A stretch of DNA of 64,000 bases from Frankia gtarii (GTDB lineage: Bacteria > Actinomycetota > Actinomycetes > Frankiales > Frankiaceae), in contig NZ_JAMPTM010000001.1 of the NCBI RefSeq assembly GCF_025403375.1, positions 57,193-121,192 of the forward strand, given 5' to 3'. Under the pieces are notes generated by a model that saw nothing but the letters and a program-made list of their open reading frames with translations, was not told the origin of the DNA and made no database searches. Positions 43,368 through 51,971 of the stretch are shown here, one piece after another (the first letter of the stretch is position 1; each line of letters starts with the position of its first letter). A program made the translations under genes and the position numbers.

Positions 43368-43418
43368 CCATCAGTCCGGCTGAACCATCAGTCCGGCTGA
43401 ACCATCAGTCCGGCTGAA
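43368..43418. repeat. 17-bp tandem repeat, three exact units
   Basis: CCATCAGTCCGGCTGAA occurs three times in direct succession, starting 21 bases behind the P450 stop. It is non-coding. Confidence 0.93.
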
Positions 43419-43423
43419 CCAGC

Positions 43424-43463
43424 CGTGGGCCGTCACCGGCGCAAAGGTCGACGACGGCCCACG
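43424..43463. terminator. Convergent-gene hairpin
   Basis: CGTGGGCCGTC (43424-43434) pairs perfectly with GACGGCCCACG (43453-43463) over an 18-nt loop, between converging P450 and binding-protein genes. Confidence 0.65.
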
Positions 43464-43496
43464 ACGCCGGGAAGGCCCGGCGGGAGCGGTCCGCGC

Positions 43497-44753
43497 TCAC
43501 CCCGCCGGGAGCTGCGTCCCGCACCACTGGTTCGGGTCCGGCGCGCCCTGGTTCGGCACCACCTCGAAACGGGTACCGGCGCCGTTCACCCGCACGAAGG
43601 CGTAACAGAGATTGATTGCTTCGGGAGCGCGCAGGTCGGTGCTGGGAATCAGGCCGCCGGCGTTGTAGTCCTTCACGGTACGAAGGTTGTCGATGAACGC
43701 CTTGCGGGTCGGGCAGGCGCCGGCGAGCTCAAGACCCCTGATGAACTCGTCGGTCGTGACATAGGAGGCGAGAGCCACCTCCGAGTCGGTCTCGCCGACT
43801 TCGGGCGCGTACCGGTGCATCGCGTCACGGTATGCCGTCAGGGCGGTCGACGGCTGGTCGAACGGGGTGTAATTCACGAACAGCGACATCCCTGCCATAG
43901 CGGGGCCGTTCTTGGCAAGCAGCTGCCGGTTGTAGCCGGCGGCCCCGAGGGCGACCTTGAAGTTCACCCCAGCCTGCTTGGCCGCTCCGTACACATCAAT
44001 GAACGTCTGCGCCGACACCGCCCCGACCAGCGCGTCGGCCCCGCTGTCACGGATCTGCGCGGCCACCAGATCCGGCCGGCTCTCCTCGATCCCGTAGTTC
44101 ACGGTGCGCACGACGCTGATCCCCTGCGACTGCAGGCTCTCGGCGATCCGCCGCCCGAACTCCTGCGAGGAGATCGAGAGCTCATCCTGGAGCACGGCGA
44201 CCCTGGTGGCCCCCAGTCTCCGGGCATAGATCCCGAAAGTGCTGACGGACTCGCCCTTGGGGCTGACGGCGCCGAACGTGAACATGTTCCGGTGCTCCCC
44301 CCACACCGCTTCGGCGGCGATCCCGGTCATCGGGATGCCTTCGGCGTCCAGCCGGTCGGCCGACGCCGTGACGGTGCCGGACTGTGCGATGAGGCCGAAC
44401 ACGCCGACGGTGTGCAGCAGTTCCTGGGACACGGTGACGAAGGTCGAGGGGCTCCCATCGTCGTCCCGCCACACGACGTCGATCTTCCGTCCGTGCACTC
44501 CCCCGGACGCGTTCGCCGCGCCGATCCGGGCCTGGACGGCGCTACGCGCGGCAGAGAACGCCTCCGCCCCCACGCCGCCGCCGTCCGGATAGATCAGGCC
44601 GACCCTGACCTCGCTCGGGGTCACCCCCGGACTGTCGCAGGGGGTATTTGCGCCACTGGTCTGTCCGGACCGCGAACAGCCTGTCACCACCAACGGGAAT
44701 GAGAAGGCAGCCACGGCCACCCCCCAACCACACCGCCGTAATCGATCCCGCAT
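43497..44753 (-). CDS. Branched-chain-type ABC transporter substrate-binding lipoprotein
   Basis: 418 aa from ATG 44753 (AAGGAG upstream). Residues 1-25 are a lipoprotein signal with lipobox VVTGC. The mature part has the LivK-like fold: VRVGLIYPDGGGVGAEAFSAARSAVQARI, WRDDDGSP, TRVAVLQDELSISSQEFGRRIAES and NYGIEESRPDLVAAQIRDSGADALVG. It is anchored outside the membrane and would feed an importer. No permease is adjacent, so it may serve one of the two Liv systems in the window, both of which lack a binding protein locally. Confidence 0.88.
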   Translation of the reverse strand: MRDRLRRCGWGVAVAAFSFPLVVTGCSRSGQTSGANTPCDSPGVTPSEVRVGLIYPDGGGVGAEAFSAARSAVQARIGAANASGGVHGRKIDVVWRDDDGSPSTFVTVSQELLHTVGVFGLIAQSGTVTASADRLDAEGIPMTGIAAEAVWGEHRNMFTFGAVSPKGESVSTFGIYARRLGATRVAVLQDELSISSQEFGRRIAESLQSQGISVVRTVNYGIEESRPDLVAAQIRDSGADALVGAVSAQTFIDVYGAAKQAGVNFKVALGAAGYNRQLLAKNGPAMAGMSLFVNYTPFDQPSTALTAYRDAMHRYAPEVGETDSEVALASYVTTDEFIRGLELAGACPTRKAFIDNLRTVKDYNAGGLIPSTDLRAPEAINLCYAFVRVNGAGTRFEVVPNQGAPDPNQWCGTQLPAG

Positions 44754-44916
44754 GTACAGCTCCTTGTTTGAAATACAGTCAGAAATCGCGCGGCGAGGAC
44801 GCCAGGACAGCTCTCGCGTCCCAGACCGCGGGAATTCCCGGCTACAATCGGCCGGCACCGAGGATGCCATTCACGGCTCGGCCGGCGCGGGCGAGCCTCT
44901 GGTTGCCGTAATACCG

Positions 44917-45330
44917 TCAGTCAGGAAAGCAGACGAACGCGAAGTTCTGACCGCCGGCCATCACCGAGGCCAGGGTCATCCCGCCCAGCTCGAGCACCTC
45001 TCCGACGTCCAGGCCGGCCGAGGCCGACCGCTGGGCATAACGCTCCACGTCCGCGGTGGCGAAGCCGATGGACGCGACTCCCGATGCGATGGTCCCCCGC
45101 AGCACGGACGGGATCGCCTTGAGCTCGATCACGCCCGGAGCCGCCCCGATGACCACCCGGCGAGTGTCGACGTCCGCCGGCCAGCCGGGCGTCATCCGGG
45201 CGCTCATCGTGCCGGGAGCATCGGACCACTGCGGCTCACCCATGCCGACCACCTCGGCGAGGAACCGAACGGTCTCATCGAACCGCTCCTCGTCGATCAT
45301 GATGAGCACGTTGAACAGTCGCTTCGGCAT
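44917..45330 (-). CDS. VOC-superfamily (glyoxalase-like) protein
   Basis: 137 aa. The opening MPKRLFNVLIMIDEERFDETVRFLAEVVGM and the second repeat VASIGFATADVERYAQRSASAGLDVG ... NFAFVCFPD show a VOC fold. The metal-ligand His expected in the first strand is absent (VLIMI). Function unknown; it could be an epimerase-like or ligand-binding protein. Flanked by the binding lipoprotein and a dead P450. Confidence 0.75.
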   Translation of the reverse strand: MPKRLFNVLIMIDEERFDETVRFLAEVVGMGEPQWSDAPGTMSARMTPGWPADVDTRRVVIGAAPGVIELKAIPSVLRGTIASGVASIGFATADVERYAQRSASAGLDVGEVLELGGMTLASVMAGGQNFAFVCFPD

Positions 45331-45589
45331 GGCGGCCGACTATACGCTAAAAACCGCGAGAGAAAAATGTACTGACCGCAATACGGTAATCACAGATACG
45401 TTCATCGGTCACGTTGGCGATTCCCACGCGGGTCTCGTCGACCGGATGATGGGCGTGGCTCGAGACCCATCGCCCGGTCACTGCGGGACGCGGGCCGGGT
45501 TGCCGCCACCCCCGACCGGGCCGGGGCGGCGGTGCCGGTACCCGGGCCGGCCAGCTCGGGCAGGTCGACCCGATCAGGCCGTGGGGGCG

Positions 45590-45859
45590 AAGCATAACGG
45601 GACCTCGACCGGGCCTCAGATCCCGGTCGTCGGGGACTTCCGGCCGATCGGCCCGTCGAGGGCGAGGCCGGGCAGGCGGGTGGCCAGCCAGAACGGTCTC
45701 GGCCATCTGCACCATCTGCACCATCTCGCCGGTCGAGAGCCGGTCTCCCTGCCCCTCCGCGGCGATCAGCTCGCCGAGCAGGTCGTCCTGCGGATGTGCC
45801 CGCCGCTCGTCGATCAGGGCGACCGGCCGATGGATCCGGGTGTGCGCGTCACCCTCCAT
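45590..45859 (-). pseudogene. Cytochrome P450 remnant with internal deletion
   Basis: The open part 45859 to about 45680 reads ALIDERRAHPQDDLLGELIAAEGQGDRLSTGEM, the segment just before a P450 I-helix. It then passes, in another frame, straight into RLPGLALDGPIGRKSPTTGI (about 45680-45615), the last strand of a P450, followed by a stop and more tail. The I-helix, ExxR and heme loop (about 110 residues) and the N-terminal half are missing. It is dead; the nearest living relative in the window is the P450 at 42130. Confidence 0.75.
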
Positions 45860-45892
45860 GACCTCTCCCCTTCGACCATAGGGAGAACCTTG

Positions 45893-45907
45893 TTACCCTC
45901 TGGGTAA
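45893..45907 (+). promoter_or_regulatory. TTACCC-TCT-GGGTAA palindrome before the SDR operon
   Basis: A perfect 6-3-6 palindrome located 35-49 bp before the SDR start. Half-site TTACCCTCT recurs on the minus strand at 42051-42059 in front of the P450. It fits an operator for a dimeric regulator. Confidence 0.55.
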
Positions 45908-45941
45908 AACACAATTCCGACAGGGCCAGGAGCGCGTGGAT

Positions 45942-46685
45942 ATGTTCGATCTCACCGGACGGATTGCGCTCGTCACCGGCGCGGGGCAGGGCGTGGGGGC
46001 CGGCATCGCGCTGGCCCTCGCCGGCGGGGGGGCAGCCGTGGCCGTGAACGACCTCCACCAGGCTCGTGCCGTGACGACCGTCGGAAGCATTGCCGCCGCG
46101 GGCGGTCGGGCCGCCGCCGTCCCGTTCGACGTGTCGGATCACGACGCCGTCACCGCGGGCTTCGAGGAAGCGGCCCGGCTGCTCGGTCCGGTCGACATCC
46201 TGGTCAACAACGCGGGTATCCCCGCTGCCGGCTTCCCGCAGATCCCGTTCAAGGACACCGAGCCGGCGTTCTGGCGGCGGTTCGTCGACCTGAACCTCTA
46301 CGGGATGTTCAACTGCACCCATGTGGCTGTCGGCTCCATGTGCGAGCGGGGATGGGGCCGGATCATCACGATCTCCTCCGAGGCGGCCCGGATGGGACTG
46401 GACATCAACGTCGCGATCTACGGCGCGTCGAAGGCCGGTGCGATCGGGCTGACCCGCCACCTCGCGGTCGAGGTCGCGCCGGCGGGCGTGACCGTCAACG
46501 CGATCTCGCTCGGCACGATGGAGAACGTCGGCGGCCGCTGGGGCGACAGGATCGCCGCCGGCATTCCCCGGCGGCGGCTCGGCACCGGGGCGGATGCCGG
46601 CGCCGCGGTCACCTTCCTCGCCTCCGACGAGGCCGACTGGGTCACCGGTCAGGTCCTCCCGGTCAACGGAGGATCCCGTGCGTAG
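45942..46685 (+). CDS. SDR oxidoreductase
   Basis: 247 aa from ATG 45942 (CAGGAG nine bases upstream; GTG 45936 is too close to it). TGAGQGVGAGIA, NNAG, Ser in ITISSEAARMG, YGASKAGAIG and VTGQVLPVNGG are all present, with Asn-Asp after beta-2 (VNDLHQ). First of a plus-strand run of SDR, SDR, hydrolase and BVMO. It probably makes or reduces the ketone that the BVMO uses. Confidence 0.9.
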   Translation: MFDLTGRIALVTGAGQGVGAGIALALAGGGAAVAVNDLHQARAVTTVGSIAAAGGRAAAVPFDVSDHDAVTAGFEEAARLLGPVDILVNNAGIPAAGFPQIPFKDTEPAFWRRFVDLNLYGMFNCTHVAVGSMCERGWGRIITISSEAARMGLDINVAIYGASKAGAIGLTRHLAVEVAPAGVTVNAISLGTMENVGGRWGDRIAAGIPRRRLGTGADAGAAVTFLASDEADWVTGQVLPVNGGSRA

Positions 46686-46732
46686 GCCCGGGCCCGGGCG
46701 GGCGCACTCATCACCGACGGAAGGGGCGAACG

Positions 46733-47527
46733 ATGGATCTTGGCGTCACGGGAACGGGCTATCTCCTGGTCGGGGGTACCTCCGGGATGGGACTGGCCAC
46801 GGCGCGGGCGATGGCGGCGGACGGCGCCGACCTCGTCCTCGTGGGCCGGGACGCCACCCGGGCGAAGCAGGCCGCCGCGCGAATCGGAACCGACTCCGGG
46901 ACCCGTGTCCACGCGGTGGCGGCCGACGTCCGCCAGCCCGGTGACATGGAGCGCGTGGTGGCCGAGGCGGTCGACCTACTCGACGATCTCGGCGGTCTGG
47001 CTGTGTTCACCGGCACGAGTGGTCACCGCGCGCTGGATGCCTCCGACGCCGAGTGGACGGAGGCGTTCGACGACGTTCTGCTGGGCACCACCCGCGCTGT
47101 CCGGGCCATCCTGCCCCGCCTGGTCGAGCGGGGCGGCGGGACGATCGTGACGCTCGCGGCCTATGGGATCGCCGCCCCGGCCGCGGACCGGCTCCCTTAC
47201 CAGACGCTCAAGGCCGGGGTCGCCGTGCTCACGAAAGCGGTGGCCAAGACCTACGGACGCCACGGCATCCGGGCCAACTGCGTCTGCCCCGGCGCGATCG
47301 AGACCGACGGCCTGCACCGGCTGCGCGGCATCCTCGCCGAGGAACGTGGGATCCCCTACGCGGAGGCGCTCGAGCGGGTGATGGCCGAGGACTGGAACAT
47401 GAAGGTCGCCCTGGGCCGCCCCGGGCAGCCCGAGGAGGTGGGCGAGCTGGTCGCCTTCCTGCTCTCGCCGCGGGCCGGCTACCTCACCGGAGCTCTGATC
47501 AACATCGACGGTGGTACCGACTTCTGA
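46733..47527 (+). CDS. SDR-family protein with altered active site
   Basis: 264 aa from ATG 46733. The cofactor loop VGGTSGMGLATARAM is normal and the acid-poor GRDATRAK after beta-2 favours NADP. However, NNAG reads FTGTSG and the catalytic-serine segment reads TLAAYGIAAP, while YQTLKAG keeps Tyr and Lys. Loss of Ser and Asn suggests slow or different chemistry, perhaps epimerase- or enoyl-reductase-like. It ends with LTGALINIDGGTDF, as usual for the fold, and begins 47 bases behind the first SDR. Confidence 0.82.
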   Translation: MDLGVTGTGYLLVGGTSGMGLATARAMAADGADLVLVGRDATRAKQAAARIGTDSGTRVHAVAADVRQPGDMERVVAEAVDLLDDLGGLAVFTGTSGHRALDASDAEWTEAFDDVLLGTTRAVRAILPRLVERGGGTIVTLAAYGIAAPAADRLPYQTLKAGVAVLTKAVAKTYGRHGIRANCVCPGAIETDGLHRLRGILAEERGIPYAEALERVMAEDWNMKVALGRPGQPEEVGELVAFLLSPRAGYLTGALINIDGGTDF

Positions 47528-47580
47528 GCGTGACTTCCCGGTATCCGTTACCAGACCCCGTACCCACGCCGCCGACGTGC

Positions 47581-47595
47581 GATAACGTCCTTATC
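47581..47595. promoter_or_regulatory. Small inverted repeat before the hydrolase
   Basis: GATAA-CGTCC-TTATC lies about 78 bp before the hydrolase start in a comparatively AT-rich spacer. Operator or promoter element by position only. Confidence 0.35.
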
Positions 47596-47672
47596 CTCAC
47601 GAGGAAATACTCTTTCACAGGGTGGCCCGACCACCGGGCCCGAGCGGCGCGTGACGACATGGCGGAGGGCGC

Positions 47673-48479
47673 GTGAACCACGGTCGGCCAGCATCTCCCA
47701 GCAGCAGTGCGGTGCCGGCGCAGGCACCGGGCCAGGCGGTCTCTCAGCACGGCCCGGTCGAGCGGTGGACGACACGCAGCGGCATCCGGGTTCGCTATCT
47801 GGACAATGCGCCGGCGGACCCGGTCGGCCTTCCGGTGCTGTTCTCTCCCGGGGTCAGTGACTTCGCCGAGGACTACCTGGCCGCGCTCGAGTTCTTCCGG
47901 CCCCGGCGGCTGATCGTCGTCGAGGTCCGCGGGCGGGGCCGCAGCGAGGCGCCGGCGAGCGGCTACCGCAACGTCGACCACGCCCGTGACCTCGCCGCCG
48001 TCATCGCGGCGGAAGGACTGACACGGTTCCACCTGATGACCTTCTCCCGCGGGACCGTGGGTGCCCTCGAGCTGCTCAGCACCCACGCGGGGGCGATCGC
48101 CTCGGTCGCCATCGGCGACTACCCCGGCGAGGCGGTGGTGCTCGCCGACTGGTTCGCCGACCGGATCTGCGCCACCACCTTCCGGGGGATTCCCGTGCTC
48201 GAGCGGATCGAACGCCACGTCCTGGAAGCCCTCCAGCAGGAGGGGAAGTTCCGGGACTACTACGCCGAGCTCGCCGACCTCGATGTCCCTGTCCTCGTGG
48301 CCAAAAGCGAGGAGCAGAGCCTGGTGACCGAAGCCGCGGTGGACCGCTACCGCGCCACGGTTCCCGGAGTCGAGGTAATCACGATTCCCGGCTCCCGGCA
48401 CGACATCTTCCGACCCGTACGCAACGCCTATCCGGCCGCCATCGCGGACTTCCTGGCCCGGCGGGCATCGGGGCTCTGA
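47673..48479 (+). CDS. Alpha/beta hydrolase
   Basis: 268 aa. After a Pro/Ala-rich N terminus come RSGIRVRYLDN, the oxyanion-side VLFSPGVSDFAEDY, the second motif VEVRGRGRSEAP, the nucleophile elbow HLMTFSRGTVGALEL and the histidine in IPGSRHDIFRPV. The residue replacing the usual small one after the nucleophile is Arg. Typical of esterases, lactonases or C-C hydrolases. Located directly before the BVMO at 48628, so lactone opening is a sensible guess. GTG 47673 follows GGAGGG closely. Confidence 0.87.
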   Translation: MNHGRPASPSSSAVPAQAPGQAVSQHGPVERWTTRSGIRVRYLDNAPADPVGLPVLFSPGVSDFAEDYLAALEFFRPRRLIVVEVRGRGRSEAPASGYRNVDHARDLAAVIAAEGLTRFHLMTFSRGTVGALELLSTHAGAIASVAIGDYPGEAVVLADWFADRICATTFRGIPVLERIERHVLEALQQEGKFRDYYAELADLDVPVLVAKSEEQSLVTEAAVDRYRATVPGVEVITIPGSRHDIFRPVRNAYPAAIADFLARRASGL

Positions 48480-48627
48480 CCCTGTGATCCCCCGGTGTGG
48501 ACACGGTGGCGAACGTGGAGCGAGCCACCCCCGCGACACCTTCGGCGAGGTTCTCAGACGGCGGCTGCGGGACCGCGTCCCGCGACGGCGGCCGCTGCCG
48601 TCGCAACGTCAATGAGAAGGAATCCTG

Positions 48628-50319
48628 ATGACACTCCATGACGCGCCCGCGGCCGGCGCTGGTCTCGATGTCGACGCGCTTGTGATCGGTGCTGGTTTCG
48701 CCGGGATGTACCAGCTGTACCGGCTGCGGAAGCTGGGTTTACGGACCCGTGTTCTGGACCGCGCCGCCGGCATCGGCGGAACCTGGTACTGGAACCGGTA
48801 TCCGGGGGCACGTTGCGACATCCCGAGCCTGTTCTACACCGTCTCCTACACCCCTGAGCTCAACCAGAAGTGGCAGTGGACCGAGCGGTTCGGTACCCAC
48901 GAGGCGATCCGCGCGTACATGGAGGAGGTGGCGCGCCAGGAGGACATGCACCGGGACATCTCGTTCGAGACGACCCTCGTCGCGGCCGACTGGGACGAGG
49001 GCAGCGCCACGTGGACGTCGATGACCGATGCCGGTGAGCGCATCAGGTCCCGCTATCTGATCATGGCGACGGGCGCCCTGAGCGAATCCCGGGTCCCCGA
49101 CCTTCCCGGGCTGGGCGGCTTCAAGGGGCGGTGGTTCCACACCGGCCGCTGGCCGCACGAGCCGGTGGGCTTCACCGGCCGCCGGGTCGCGGTGATCGGA
49201 ACCGGCTCGACCGGCGTCCAGGTCATCCCCGTCGTCGCGCAGGACGCCGCCGAGACAATCGTCTTCCAACGCACCCCGAAGTTCGTGCTGCCCGCGGTCA
49301 ACGTGCCGATGACCGAGGAGGACGCCCGGCCAGTCAAGGAAATGTATCCGGCGTTACGCAAAGCCGCACGACGCGGTGACTACGGCACACCGTTCCCTCC
49401 TCCCGCGGAACACCTCGACGAGATGTCGGTCCAGGACCGGGAAACCCTTCTTGAGGACCTGTACACCAAAGGCGGCGTCGGCAGTTTCGTCGTCTCCTAC
49501 CACGACCACCTGGGTCTGAAGAAGCAGGAGGTCAACGACATCGTCGCGGACTTCGTCCGCAAGAAGATCCGAGAGACCGTCGATGATCCCGCGACGGCTG
49601 AGACGATGACGCCGTACGGATATCCCATCGGCATCAACCGGATCATCATCGGGACCGATTACTACGAGACCTTCAACCGCGACAACGTCCGGCTGCACAG
49701 CGTCCTCGACGATCCGATCGTCGAGGTCACCGCCACGGGCCTGCGGACGCAGAACGCCGAGTTCGAGGTTGACGACATCATCTTCGCCACCGGGTACGAC
49801 GGGATGACCGGCAGCTTCACCTCCGTCGACGTACGCGGCCGGACCGGGAAGACGATCAGGGAGTACTGGGCCGACGGTCCGTCGACGTACCTCGGCCTGC
49901 AGATGGCCGACTTCCCGAACCTGTTCCTGATCACCGGTCCGGGTGGCCCGTCGGTCCTGTCGAACGTCATCACGACGACCGAGCAGAGCATCGACTTCCT
50001 GATGGGCCTCATCGAGCACGCACGCGCGGACGGCCTCGACGTCATCGAGGCCGACGCCGACGCCGAACGCCGCTGGATGGAGCACGTCGCCGACGTGGCC
50101 CAGGGATCGCTCTACCGGGACTCGTACAAGGCGAACTCCTGGTACACCGGACTCAATGTCCCCGGTAAGAAGGTCGTGTTCATGCCCTATGCGGGCGGCG
50201 TCGGAACCTTCGAGACCATCCTCGAGGACGTCACGGCGGACGACTACCGCGGCTTCCGTCGTTCCGCCGCCGCGCGCACGGAGGTAGTTCCGGACCAGCC
50301 GCAGCCCGCGGGCGGCTGA
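48628..50319 (+). CDS. Flavin-containing Baeyer-Villiger monooxygenase, cyclohexanone-monooxygenase type
   Basis: 563 aa. FAD motif VIGAGFAGMYQLYRLRK begins near residue 20, so there is no long N-terminal extension. GGTWYWNRYPGARCD, fingerprint FKGRWFHTGRWPHEPV, NADPH motif RVAVIGTGSTGVQVIPVV and FATGYDGMTGSF follow. This is the cyclohexanone/steroid-monooxygenase branch and differs from the two longer BVMOs in this window. It should convert a cyclic or long ketone to a lactone or ester. GAAGGA lies upstream of ATG 48628. Confidence 0.93.
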   Translation: MTLHDAPAAGAGLDVDALVIGAGFAGMYQLYRLRKLGLRTRVLDRAAGIGGTWYWNRYPGARCDIPSLFYTVSYTPELNQKWQWTERFGTHEAIRAYMEEVARQEDMHRDISFETTLVAADWDEGSATWTSMTDAGERIRSRYLIMATGALSESRVPDLPGLGGFKGRWFHTGRWPHEPVGFTGRRVAVIGTGSTGVQVIPVVAQDAAETIVFQRTPKFVLPAVNVPMTEEDARPVKEMYPALRKAARRGDYGTPFPPPAEHLDEMSVQDRETLLEDLYTKGGVGSFVVSYHDHLGLKKQEVNDIVADFVRKKIRETVDDPATAETMTPYGYPIGINRIIIGTDYYETFNRDNVRLHSVLDDPIVEVTATGLRTQNAEFEVDDIIFATGYDGMTGSFTSVDVRGRTGKTIREYWADGPSTYLGLQMADFPNLFLITGPGGPSVLSNVITTTEQSIDFLMGLIEHARADGLDVIEADADAERRWMEHVADVAQGSLYRDSYKANSWYTGLNVPGKKVVFMPYAGGVGTFETILEDVTADDYRGFRRSAAARTEVVPDQPQPAGG

Positions 50320-50358
50320 GTCGCGAGCCGGCTGAGTCTCAAGCCGGCGGAGTCGGGT

Positions 50359-50383
50359 GCCGGGCGGGCGGCACCCGCCCGGC
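50359..50383. terminator. Convergent-gene hairpin
   Basis: GCCGGGCGGG (50359-50368) pairs with CCCGCCCGGC (50374-50383) over a 5-nt loop, between the converging BVMO and crotonase genes. A competing GGGTGCC/GGCACCC stem overlaps it. Confidence 0.65.
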
Positions 50384-50450
50384 GGGCGCGGCGGGCGCGG
50401 CCGCTACCCGTCGTGCGGGACGTCGAACCGATCCGCCACCCGTCCCGGAC

Positions 50451-51356
50451 TCAGCGTGTCGCGCGCACCTGGTCCTTGACTGCCGGGACGATCGGCGGCG
50501 CGTCCTTCCAGCTGGCGACGCCGTCCTCCTCCAGGGCGAGCGCCGCGCCGTTGTCGTGAAGTTCGGCCCAGTGGGAATGGTTGAGCTGGTGGATCGTGAA
50601 ACACGCCTGCAGCGCGTTGGCGAAACCCATGTTGTCGACGGTCTGGTTCACCGACTCCTTGATCAGCAGACTGGCCATCGTCGGCAGTGCGGCGATCCGC
50701 CGGGCGAACGCGAGGGTGCTGTCCCCCAGCTCCGCCGACGGGAACACCTTGGAGACCATGCCGAGGCGGTGCGCCTCATCGACGCCGAGGGAATCTCCGG
50801 TGAGCAGCAGCTCCTTGGCCTTGCGGGGCCCGAACTCCCACGGATGGGCGAAGTACTCGACCCCGCACATCCCCAGGCGGGTCCCGACCACGTCGACGAA
50901 CTCGACGTCCTCGGCGGCCACGATCAGGTCGCACGCCCACATCAGCATCAGACCGGCGGCGAAGACGTTGCCGTTGACCTGCGCAATCGTGATCTTGCGC
51001 AGGTTTCGCCACCGCTTGGTGTTCTCGTAGAAGTAGTGCCACTCCTGCAGCATCCGGTGCTCGGCACCCTTGCGAGTCCCCCCGTTGATCGCGTAGGTGG
51101 GGTGCATGGTCGGTCCCTGCCGCTCCGCCATGTACGTCGTCGGGGTGATGTCGTGGCCGGAGGAGAAGACCGGGCCCGTTCCGCCGAGGATCACCACTCG
51201 CACGTCGTCGTCGGCCTCGGCGGCGAGGAACGCCTCGCCCAGCTCGACCAGCAGCCCACGGTTCTGGGCGTTCCTGGTCTTGGGGCGGTTCAGCATGATC
51301 CGCACGATGCTCCCCTCGTCGAAGCTCTCGACGGTGAGAAACTTGTAGTCAGGCAT
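50451..51356 (-). CDS. Crotonase-family protein
   Basis: 301 aa, longer than typical because of an insertion near residues 75-115 (DITPTTYMAERQGPTMHPTY and following). Opening MPDYKFLTVESFDEGSIVRIMLNRPKTRNAQNRG, oxyanion segment VNGNVFAAGLMLMWACD. The Glu positions of enoyl-CoA hydratases read FVDVVGTRLGM and are not conserved, so hydration is doubtful; isomerase, thioesterase or decarboxylase chemistry is possible. It shares the MPDYK start with the gene at 117. A single-gene unit, divergent from 51765. Confidence 0.85.
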   Translation of the reverse strand: MPDYKFLTVESFDEGSIVRIMLNRPKTRNAQNRGLLVELGEAFLAAEADDDVRVVILGGTGPVFSSGHDITPTTYMAERQGPTMHPTYAINGGTRKGAEHRMLQEWHYFYENTKRWRNLRKITIAQVNGNVFAAGLMLMWACDLIVAAEDVEFVDVVGTRLGMCGVEYFAHPWEFGPRKAKELLLTGDSLGVDEAHRLGMVSKVFPSAELGDSTLAFARRIAALPTMASLLIKESVNQTVDNMGFANALQACFTIHQLNHSHWAELHDNGAALALEEDGVASWKDAPPIVPAVKDQVRATR

Positions 51357-51764
51357 CGGGGTTTCCTCCTGGTCATTGGACCTGAACAGCGTGGGCCACG
51401 CTGGGGTACGGCGGCGGCGGGCCGGGTAGGCGCCGTGCGGGGTGTAGCTCCACTCGACGACGCTCGGTGCCTTCGGCGTGGCGAGCGTCGGCGCCGACGA
51501 TCGCGGCCTGCCGTCAGGAAAAGGTCATCCTCGAGCTCCGTCCCGGCTGGTCCGCGAACCAGCCCGCTCCAGATAACACGATTTTCCGATCGGAGCGCAA
51601 GCGTTGACAGTGACAGGTAATTGGATTTTCGATAGAGTCCGGCCACGCCGACGGACTGTGCATGTCGCGCCACAGGCGGATCGCCCGGCTGATCAAACAA
51701 GCTGGCCCGCAAGGGGTTCCCCGTGCGCCTAGCCCGCCGCGCCCCTCCCGAATCTGGAGACCAG
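51357..51764. promoter_or_regulatory. 408-bp divergent region
   Basis: Contains the window's clearest TTGACA (51604-51609), with a TGACAG-TGACAG doublet and the less GC-rich stretch GGTAATTGGATTTTCGATAG behind it, oriented towards the small gene at 51765. The remaining GC-rich 200 bases next to the crotonase gene show no recognisable gene in any frame. Confidence 0.4.
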
Positions 51765-51971
51765 ATGCCCGTCGATGTAGCCGCCGTGGTCGAGGGGTGC
51801 GAGATGCCCCCCTTCCCGCGCGAGGCCAACTTCCACTCCTTCAACCGGTACGCCGTGGTGAACGACGACCTCGACGTCTGGACCGGGAGCCAGCGCAGCG
51901 AGCGCGCCACCCCGGGCACCGCCGCCGTCGCGTTCACTCGGCCGGCACCGGCGATGGGCCACCACCGGTGA
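51765..51971 (+). CDS. Small hypothetical protein coupled to the crotonase gene
   Basis: 68 aa from ATG 51765, with GGAG six bases upstream. The sequence opens MPVDVAAVVEGCEMPPFPRE and contains HSFNRYAVVNDDLDVW; I recognise no family. The stop overlaps the GTG start of the next gene (GTGA), the classic arrangement for coupled translation. It could be a truncated end of a larger protein that has kept its ribosome site, or a genuine small partner of the crotonase. Confidence 0.5.
   Translation: MPVDVAAVVEGCEMPPFPREANFHSFNRYAVVNDDLDVWTGSQRSERATPGTAAVAFTRPAPAMGHHR

Noticed and set aside
27757..43418. Short direct repeats as a possible CRISPR array
   Set aside because: The units are head-to-tail with no spacers, differ between sites, and no cas genes are present.
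51410..51600. Extending the crotonase at 51356 upstream
   Set aside because: The in-frame upstream sequence is Arg/Pro-rich with no similarity to the family, and MPDYK is the natural N terminus.
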